From Rhodospirillaceae bacterium (GTDB taxonomy: Bacteria; Pseudomonadota; Alphaproteobacteria; Rhodospirillales; 2-02-FULL-58-16): DNA of 10,296 nt. The position numbers and the translations under genes were made by a program. Position 1 is the first letter of the stretch, and each line of letters starts with the position of its first letter. The stretch lies in NCBI GenBank assembly GCA_013349695.1, contig DUZD01000080.1:1-10296 (forward strand), in the 5' to 3' direction. This document shows, in pieces, positions 6,763 to 10,296 of the stretch. Under the pieces are notes generated by a model, which was given only the letters and a program-made list of their open reading frames with translations, did no database searches and had not been told where the DNA came from.

Positions 6763-7404
6763 TTATCCGGAAAGTTTCCGCGAGGAAACGTATTTCACGG
6801 CGGCGACCAAAGCCGCCGTGACGTCCAAATCGCTGGTATCTATCACGAATGAGTCTTCGGCCGGCACCAGTGGAGACACGTGGCGTTCCGAATCACGGGC
6901 GTCGCGTTCCTTCATTTCGTGCAGAACGCGGTCATATATAGCTTCGAGTCCGCGTTCCCGCAACTCTTTAACACGCCGCCGCGCCCGCACTTCGATTCGA
7001 GCGGTGACGAACAGTTTGACATCGGCGTCCGGGCAGATCACGGTGCCGATGTCGCGTCCATCGAGCACCGCTCCCATGGCGCCGCCCGGCGGGTTCGACG
7101 CGAAGGCGCGCTGGAAGTCGACAAGCGCCGCCCGGACCTCCGGCATGGCGGCGACGCGGGAGGCGGCGTTGGCCGCTGCCTCGCTCTTCAGTTCTTGATC
7201 GTCGAGATCGGCCGCCGTGACCTCGCTGGCCAGGGCAACGGCGGTTTCGACGTCGGAAACATCAAGTCCAGAGCGCGCCAGCTTAACCCCGACGGCGCGA
7301 TAGAGCCGCCCGGTGTCGAGGAACGCCAACCGAAAACGATCGGCCAGCCGCCGGGCCAGCGTGCCCTTGCCGGCGGCCGCCGGTCCGTCGATGGCGATGA
7401 TCAC
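6763..7404 (-). CDS. cmk: Cytidylate kinase
   Basis: This kinase phosphorylates CMP and dCMP to the diphosphates, recycling nucleotides for RNA and DNA synthesis. The protein has 213 residues, close to the family norm. The P-loop is at 7-15, GPAAAGKGT, followed by LDTGRLYRA (29-37), DGRDIGT in the middle, and the lid-like ERDARDSER. The start is a GTG at 7404 whose bases overlap the aroA stop (GTGA, 7401-7404), so translation is almost certainly coupled. The open frame extends 80 codons further upstream, but that part is Arg/Gly-rich and is simply the other frame of aroA; the kinase fold begins directly at VIIAIDGP. aroA-cmk-rpsA is a conserved order. Confidence 0.95.
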   Translation of the reverse strand: MIIAIDGPAAAGKGTLARRLADRFRLAFLDTGRLYRAVGVKLARSGLDVSDVETAVALASEVTAADLDDQELKSEAAANAASRVAAMPEVRAALVDFQRAFASNPPGGAMGAVLDGRDIGTVICPDADVKLFVTARIEVRARRRVKELRERGLEAIYDRVLHEMKERDARDSERHVSPLVPAEDSFVIDTSDLDVTAALVAAVKYVSSRKLSG

Positions 7405-8729
7405 CAAACCGCCTCGATGCGGGCGCCCAGTTCGTTCATCGCTTCGGCGAAGCCCGGGAAGCTGGTGCCGATGCAACTGGCGTCGTCGACGCCGACGGGC
7501 TCCTTGGCCGCCATGCCCAGAACCAGGAAGGCCATGGCGACGCGATGGTCCATGTCCACCGTGATCTCGGCGCCGCCCCGGGGAGGGCGGCCCGAGCCGT
7601 GGATGGTCAGTGAATCGGCGTCTTCCTTGACCTTGACGCCGCATGCCTCCAAACCCTTCGCCATGGCGGCCAGGCGGTCGCTTTCCTTGACCCGGAGTTC
7701 GCTCAAGCCCAGCATCCGCGTCGTCCCTTGCGCAAAGGCCGCGGCGACGGCCAGAATAGGATATTCGTCGATCATCGCCGGGGCGCGCTCGGCCGGCACC
7801 TCGACACCGTGAAGCGGGCTTGATTCGACCGTCAAATCGGCAACGGGTTCAGCGGATTCATCGCGCCGGTTGGCGATGCCGATCGCCGCTCCCATCTCGC
7901 CAAGAGTGTCCAGCAACCCCGAACGCAACGGATTGACGCCGACGCCCCTCAGCGTGACGGTGGATTCCGGCGCCAGCAGCGCCGCGACAATCGGAAAGGC
8001 GGCGGAAGAGCAGTCTCCCGGCACCGTCACGTCCTGGGCGGAAATTTCGGGTTGGCCGGTCAGCGTGATCCCGCGGCCGCCGCCTGGCAAGTCCTTGACA
8101 ACGATTTCGGCGCCGTAGTGGGCCAGTATCCTTTCCGTGTGATCGCGCGAGGCGCGGGGCTCTACGATGGTGGTCCTGCCCGGCGCGTTCAGTCCGGCCA
8201 GCAGCACCGCCGATTTCACCTGGGCCGAGGCGACGGGCAACTCGTATTCGATGGGCTGGGGACTTTCGGTCCCCGTCACCGTCACCGGCAACAGGCCGCC
8301 GGCGCGGGTAGCGAAGGCCGCCCCCATCTTCCGCAATGGTTCCATGACCCGGTTCATGGGACGTTTTCTCAAAGAGGCGTCGCCGCTGAAAATGGAGGTG
8401 AAGGGGTGAGCCGCGACCAAACCCATCAACAGCCTGGCGCCTGTACCCGAGTTGCCCATATCAAGGACGCCCTCGGGTTCGGCCAAGCCGCCGACGCCGC
8501 GCCCGATGACACGCCATGCGCCGCCGTTACCGGGCTCGACAATGACGCCAAGGGCGCCGAGGGCGGCGGCCGTCCGCGACACGTCCTCGGCTTCCAGAAG
8601 GCCGCTGATGCGGCTTTCGCCGACCGCCGTGGCACCAAGAATGAGGGCCCGGTGCGAAATCGACTTGTCCCCGGCAACGGAAACTTCCCCGGCGATGGCC
8701 TCGGCGAGGCGGGAGATCATCGGCGTCAC
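7401..8729 (-). CDS. aroA: 3-phosphoshikimate 1-carboxyvinyltransferase (EPSP synthase)
   Basis: The enzyme joins phosphoenolpyruvate and shikimate 3-phosphate to EPSP, the sixth step to chorismate. The 442 residues form two inverse alpha/beta domains. Visible residues are GDKSISHR with Lys22, GNSGTGARL (92-100), LRKRPM (120-125), SAQVK (168-172), RDHTE (195-199), MIDEYP with Asp321, LRVKESDR (345-352) and DMDHRVAMA (392-400). GDKS, SAQxK and RxHxE are the signatures of class II (CP4-like) synthases. The fourth, NxTR, reads NPLR here, and the site matching CP4 Ala100 is Gly95, so the class is not clear-cut. The start is GTG at 8729, with an ATG at 8720 as alternative. The GTG overlaps the stop of a 7-codon upstream ORF, and the gene's stop overlaps the cmk start. 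Confidence 0.96.
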   Translation of the reverse strand: MTPMISRLAEAIAGEVSVAGDKSISHRALILGATAVGESRISGLLEAEDVSRTAAALGALGVIVEPGNGGAWRVIGRGVGGLAEPEGVLDMGNSGTGARLLMGLVAAHPFTSIFSGDASLRKRPMNRVMEPLRKMGAAFATRAGGLLPVTVTGTESPQPIEYELPVASAQVKSAVLLAGLNAPGRTTIVEPRASRDHTERILAHYGAEIVVKDLPGGGRGITLTGQPEISAQDVTVPGDCSSAAFPIVAALLAPESTVTLRGVGVNPLRSGLLDTLGEMGAAIGIANRRDESAEPVADLTVESSPLHGVEVPAERAPAMIDEYPILAVAAAFAQGTTRMLGLSELRVKESDRLAAMAKGLEACGVKVKEDADSLTIHGSGRPPRGGAEITVDMDHRVAMAFLVLGMAAKEPVGVDDASCIGTSFPGFAEAMNELGARIEAVW

Positions 8730-8749
8730 GGGCGGGATTTCTCGAACAT
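8726..8749 (-). CDS. Putative 7-codon upstream ORF coupled to aroA
   Basis: An ATG at 8749, preceded at good spacing by AAAAGGTG, opens a frame reading MFEKSRP and then TGA. The TGA overlaps the GTG start of aroA as GTGA (8726-8729). aroA itself has no good ribosome binding site at either of its candidate starts. Either ribosomes load here and reinitiate on aroA, or the true aroA N-terminus is here and a base has been lost, by mutation or sequence error, which would make the protein start MFEKSRP. Both readings rest on the same few bases. Confidence 0.35.
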   Translation of the reverse strand: MFEKSRP

Positions 8750-9058
8750 ACGATCACCTTTTGGCGGGATTTTTAAGGACGGTTCCTTGAGTTCGCGGCA
8801 TCTTCACTTGCCGCTCCGGCATTTCCCGAAAAAAATTTTCCCATTTCCCATTTTTATTTTTGACAGAGCCGGAGGATCATGGCAATTGGCTTATCGAGAC
8901 TTGAGCCGGTATCCTGTCGCCAGCGAACCGGCGGCAAGTTTCGCCGACATCAACGGACCGCGATAGGGTATGTTTCGTTTGACGCCGCCGCAACGGCCTT
9001 TCGCCAACGGTTGCCGGCGTTGGCGATGGCAAGCGAAACGAAGCTCGGAGGAGTGCGG
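8750..9058. promoter_or_regulatory. Divergent intergenic region between aroA and the FYDLN-domain gene
   Basis: This 309-base gap should carry promoters in both directions. A perfect TTGACA (8860-8865) faces the FYDLN gene, but the best -10 at 17 bases is only CAATTG. Before it is an A/T-rich block with repeated CCCATTT. A small AAGGA/TCCTT hairpin lies near 8776-8789. A 9-bp stem at 9001-9026 falls in the probable leader of the FYDLN gene. The open frame continues upstream of 9059 as far as 8879, but that part does not look like protein of this family. Confidence 0.4.
9001..9026 (+). repeat. Perfect 9-bp inverted repeat in the leader of the FYDLN-domain gene
   Basis: TCGCCAACG at 9001-9009 pairs with CGTTGGCGA at 9018-9026 around an 8-base loop. 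There is no T-run. It ends about 25 bases before the ribosome binding site, so it could affect message stability or bind a dimeric regulator. No such role is shown. Confidence 0.5.
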
Positions 9059-9514
9059 ATGGCTAAAAGGGGGTTGGGAGTAAAACATACTTGCCAAAAT
9101 TGCGGCACACGCTTTTACGACCTCGACCGCGCCCCTCCCGTCTGCCCAAAATGCGGGACCATGCTTGACGCCGCCCCTCCCCTCAAACCGCGGCGTCCCA
9201 GCAAGCCGGCGGCCCGCAAACCGAAGCCCGCCGCCGCGCCCGTGAAAACGGTTGCCGCCGCCGAGATCGTAAAAGCCCTGAGCACATTTTCCGGGGAGGG
9301 CGAGGACGACGGTGGCGGCGAAGACGGCATAGAAGAAATCTTGAACGAAGAAACAGATCTGAAAGAGATCGAGAAAAACGAAGCATGCTTGCAGGAAGTC
9401 GGCAAGGGCGACGAGCCTGAACTGATTGAAGATACCTCCGACTTGGGCGAGGACGAGGACGATGTTTCCGAAGTCTTGGAACACGTGGACGAGGGTGTCG
9501 AAGACAATAAATGA
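9059..9514 (+). CDS. FYDLN-acid-domain protein (TIGR02300 family)
   Basis: This is a 151-residue protein of a family found mainly in Alphaproteobacteria and of no settled function. The N-terminus has two zinc-ribbon CxxC pairs, Cys12/Cys15 and Cys29/Cys32, enclosing the family's FYDL motif, here FYDLD rather than FYDLN. A basic, Pro/Ala/Lys-rich linker follows (about 41-65). The rest is very acidic, rich in Glu and Asp (about 75-151), as the family name implies. The ATG at 9059 is preceded by GGAGGAG; an in-frame ATG 60 codons upstream (8879) would add sequence before MAK, where family members normally begin. It diverges from aroA. A zinc-ribbon with acidic tail suggests contact with nucleic-acid-binding partners, but this is inference. 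Confidence 0.9.
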   Translation: MAKRGLGVKHTCQNCGTRFYDLDRAPPVCPKCGTMLDAAPPLKPRRPSKPAARKPKPAAAPVKTVAAAEIVKALSTFSGEGEDDGGGEDGIEEILNEETDLKEIEKNEACLQEVGKGDEPELIEDTSDLGEDEDDVSEVLEHVDEGVEDNK

Positions 9515-9644
9515 GCCATCCATGGGCCCGATTAAACTCTGCTTTTCCCTTGCCTCCGGCCGTTAAACTTCGGTACCTTTCCACCCCGTTCGCGTGACCA
9601 TGTGACCGCGCCGGGAGTACTTCGCGAGAAGCAAGATTGCCAGC
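9515..9644. other. Spacer upstream of tRNA-Ala
   Basis: No hairpin with a T-run follows the FYDLN gene. GTGACC near 9595 and GTACTT about 17 bases later could be a weak tRNA promoter some 20-25 bases before the tRNA, but the match is poor. GTGACC occurs as a near-repeat (GTGACCATGTGACC). Confidence 0.3.
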
Positions 9645-9720
<76 letters not shown>

Positions 9721-9727
9721 ATAAAAT

Positions 9728-9765
9728 CAAGGGGTTGGCCATAACAGGCCGACCCCTTGTTTCTT
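9728..9765 (+). terminator. Intrinsic terminator after tRNA-Ala
   Basis: CAAGGGGTTGGCC (9728-9740) pairs over 13 bp with GGCCGACCCCTTG (9747-9759), with one G-T wobble and a 6-base loop ATAACA. TTTCTT follows. It begins eight bases after the tRNA CCA end, as expected for a tRNA terminator. Confidence 0.85.
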
Positions 9766-9766
9766 G

Positions 9767-9787
9767 ATAGCAACCACATAGCAACCA
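9767..9787. repeat. Direct repeat ATAGCAACCA (two copies, 11-bp spacing)
   Basis: ATAGCAACCA occurs at 9767-9776 and 9778-9787, one base apart. Placed just beyond a tRNA 3' end and ahead of phage-like sequence, it could be an arm-type integrase binding site. No integrase gene and no copy of the tRNA 3' end are visible in the window, so this is weak. Confidence 0.4.
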
Positions 9788-9873
9788 TATTAGGGGTTGT
9801 TTCGCGGCCTTTTTTCGCCCGAACGGGTCCCATATTCTCGACAGGGCCGGGGGCCGAACGTGGCAAACACCGG

Positions 9874-9892
9874 GGGGCTGGTTGGTAGCCCC
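9874..9892. repeat. Short perfect hairpin
   Basis: GGGGCT (9874-9879) pairs with AGCCCC (9887-9892) around GGTTGGT. No T-run follows. Its role is unknown. Confidence 0.4.
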
Positions 9893-9923
9893 ACTCACAT
9901 TGACGGGGTGTTCCGAAAAAAAA

Positions 9924-9959
9924 TTCTGAATGTGAGCAAAAGAAATATTATGGTATTAT
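9924..9959 (+). promoter_or_regulatory. Candidate promoter for the phage-like gene
   Basis: TATTAT occurs twice, at 9946-9951 and 9954-9959, within a direct repeat TATTATGG. TTCTGA at 9924-9929 is 16 bases before the first copy and could be a poor -35. The patch is AT-rich compared with its surroundings and lies 25-40 bases before the ATG at 9985. Confidence 0.35.
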
Positions 9960-9984
9960 GGTACCACGAGAACGGGGTTGTGAA

Positions 9985-10152
9985 ATGCGTGATTTAACTC
10001 CAAGACAAGAGCGCTTCTGTCAGCTTTTCATCGAATTGGGCAACGCGACGAAAGCCCATAAGCAGGCAGGCTATGGCCAAAACATGTCAAAAAAGGGTTC
10101 CTCGACGCTGCAAGTGGAATTGCGACGGTTATCTCCCGAAGGCAGGCATTGA
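9985..10152 (+). pseudogene. Truncated phage terminase small subunit (N-terminal fragment)
   Basis: The 55-codon frame opens MRDLTPRQERFCQLFIELGN, followed by ATKAHKQAGYGQ. This closely fits the N-terminal helix-turn-helix region of Terminase_2-type small subunits (LTPKQxxFxxxYLxxxNATxAAxxAGYS). In those proteins the small subunit binds phage DNA for packaging and is usually 140-180 residues long, so roughly two thirds is missing. After GSSTLQVEL the family resemblance stops, and a TGA follows within ten codons. The break falls inside a long quasi-palindrome (10100-10173). No intact continuation is visible in the other two frames. The ATG at 9985 is preferred, because the homology starts three residues later, although an in-frame ATG at 9958 exists. 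It is probably a prophage remnant beside the tRNA. Confidence 0.65.
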
Positions 10153-10173
10153 ATTCCACTCGAAACGTCGAGG
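10100..10173. repeat. 22-bp imperfect inverted repeat (quasi-palindrome)
   Basis: The arms at 10100-10121 and 10152-10173 match in 19 of 22 positions as inverted copies, around a 30-base loop. Both arms end in CCTCGACG/CGTCGAGG and share AGTGGAATT at the inner side. Read as protein, the first arm gives SSTLQVEL and the inverted arm gives SSTFRVEF in the same codon register, so the second arm may be an inverted copy of coding sequence. Confidence 0.75.
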
Positions 10174-10296
10174 AGCCACCTTAAAATGGCCCAAAGAAGC
10201 CTTCTGTCCCTCCCATCGCCGGGGTAGTGCTTATTGGATGGCCCCTATGCGCGGAGGTTTTCAAAATTTCAAAATTTTTTAGCGAGAAATACTAGG
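10153..10296. other. Right edge of the window, no gene recognised
   Basis: A 69-codon plus-strand frame crosses this region but resembles nothing I know and lacks a ribosome binding site. Near 10259-10280, TTTCAAAA occurs twice next to a T-run, making a small AT-rich palindromic patch. Confidence 0.35.

Noticed and set aside
7405..7644. 80-codon N-terminal extension of the cmk frame
   Set aside because: It is Arg/Gly/His-rich and lies within aroA in another frame; the kinase begins at the GTG overlapping the aroA stop.
8879..9058. 60-codon upstream extension of the FYDLN-domain frame, with GGAGG before the ATG
   Set aside because: GGAGG is only three bases from that ATG, the extension does not resemble the family, and the start at 9059 has a good binding site and matches the usual MAK-type N-terminus.
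10073..10282. 69-codon plus-strand frame at the right edge
   Set aside because: It overlaps the terminase fragment in another frame, has no binding site, and resembles no known protein.

Overview
The window looks like a chromosomal segment from an alphaproteobacterium, probably Rhodospirillales-like. The evidence is the gene order aroA-cmk-rpsA-sppA-ihfB-lapA-pyrF on the minus strand, together with a divergent FYDLN-acid-domain protein (a family largely confined to Alphaproteobacteria) and a CCA-encoding tRNA-Ala. The placement is by gene content and protein character only; no database search was run.

Layout. Positions 1-815 hold no gene I can recognise; there is a possible insertion-sequence end near 68-110 and a GC-rich stretch at 300-680. 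Positions 816-1247 (+) encode an unrecognised small membrane protein with a very good ribosome binding site. Positions 1396-2172 (-) are pyrF. Positions 2173-2559 are gene-free and AT-rich. At 2560-2749, on the opposite strand, lies a broken second copy of the pyrF 3' end. From 8749 down to 2785 on the minus strand runs a conserved housekeeping block: aroA and cmk (overlapping by 4 bases), rpsA (with an unusually long repetitive tail), sppA, ihfB and lapA. Divergent from aroA is the FYDLN-domain gene (9059-9514), then tRNA-Ala(GGC) (9645-9720) with a clear terminator. Past the tRNA the sequence turns phage-like: short direct repeats, an AT-rich promoter-like patch, and the truncated start of a terminase small subunit (9985-10152) that ends in a long quasi-palindrome.

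The genes fall into precursor synthesis (aroA: chorismate; cmk: CMP to CDP; pyrF: UMP), translation (S1, tRNA-Ala), envelope quality control (SppA, LapA) and nucleoid architecture (IHF-beta). This is a known conserved neighbourhood rather than a dedicated system. I did not find a convincing undescribed system. The points most worth a second look are the inverted, degraded pyrF copy, the 96-bp tandem duplication in the S1 tail, the quasi-palindrome breaking the terminase gene, the 7-codon ORF that overlaps the aroA start, and the orphan membrane protein. The two ends of the window (1-2780 and 9720-10296) look like accessory or scarred DNA flanking a stable core.
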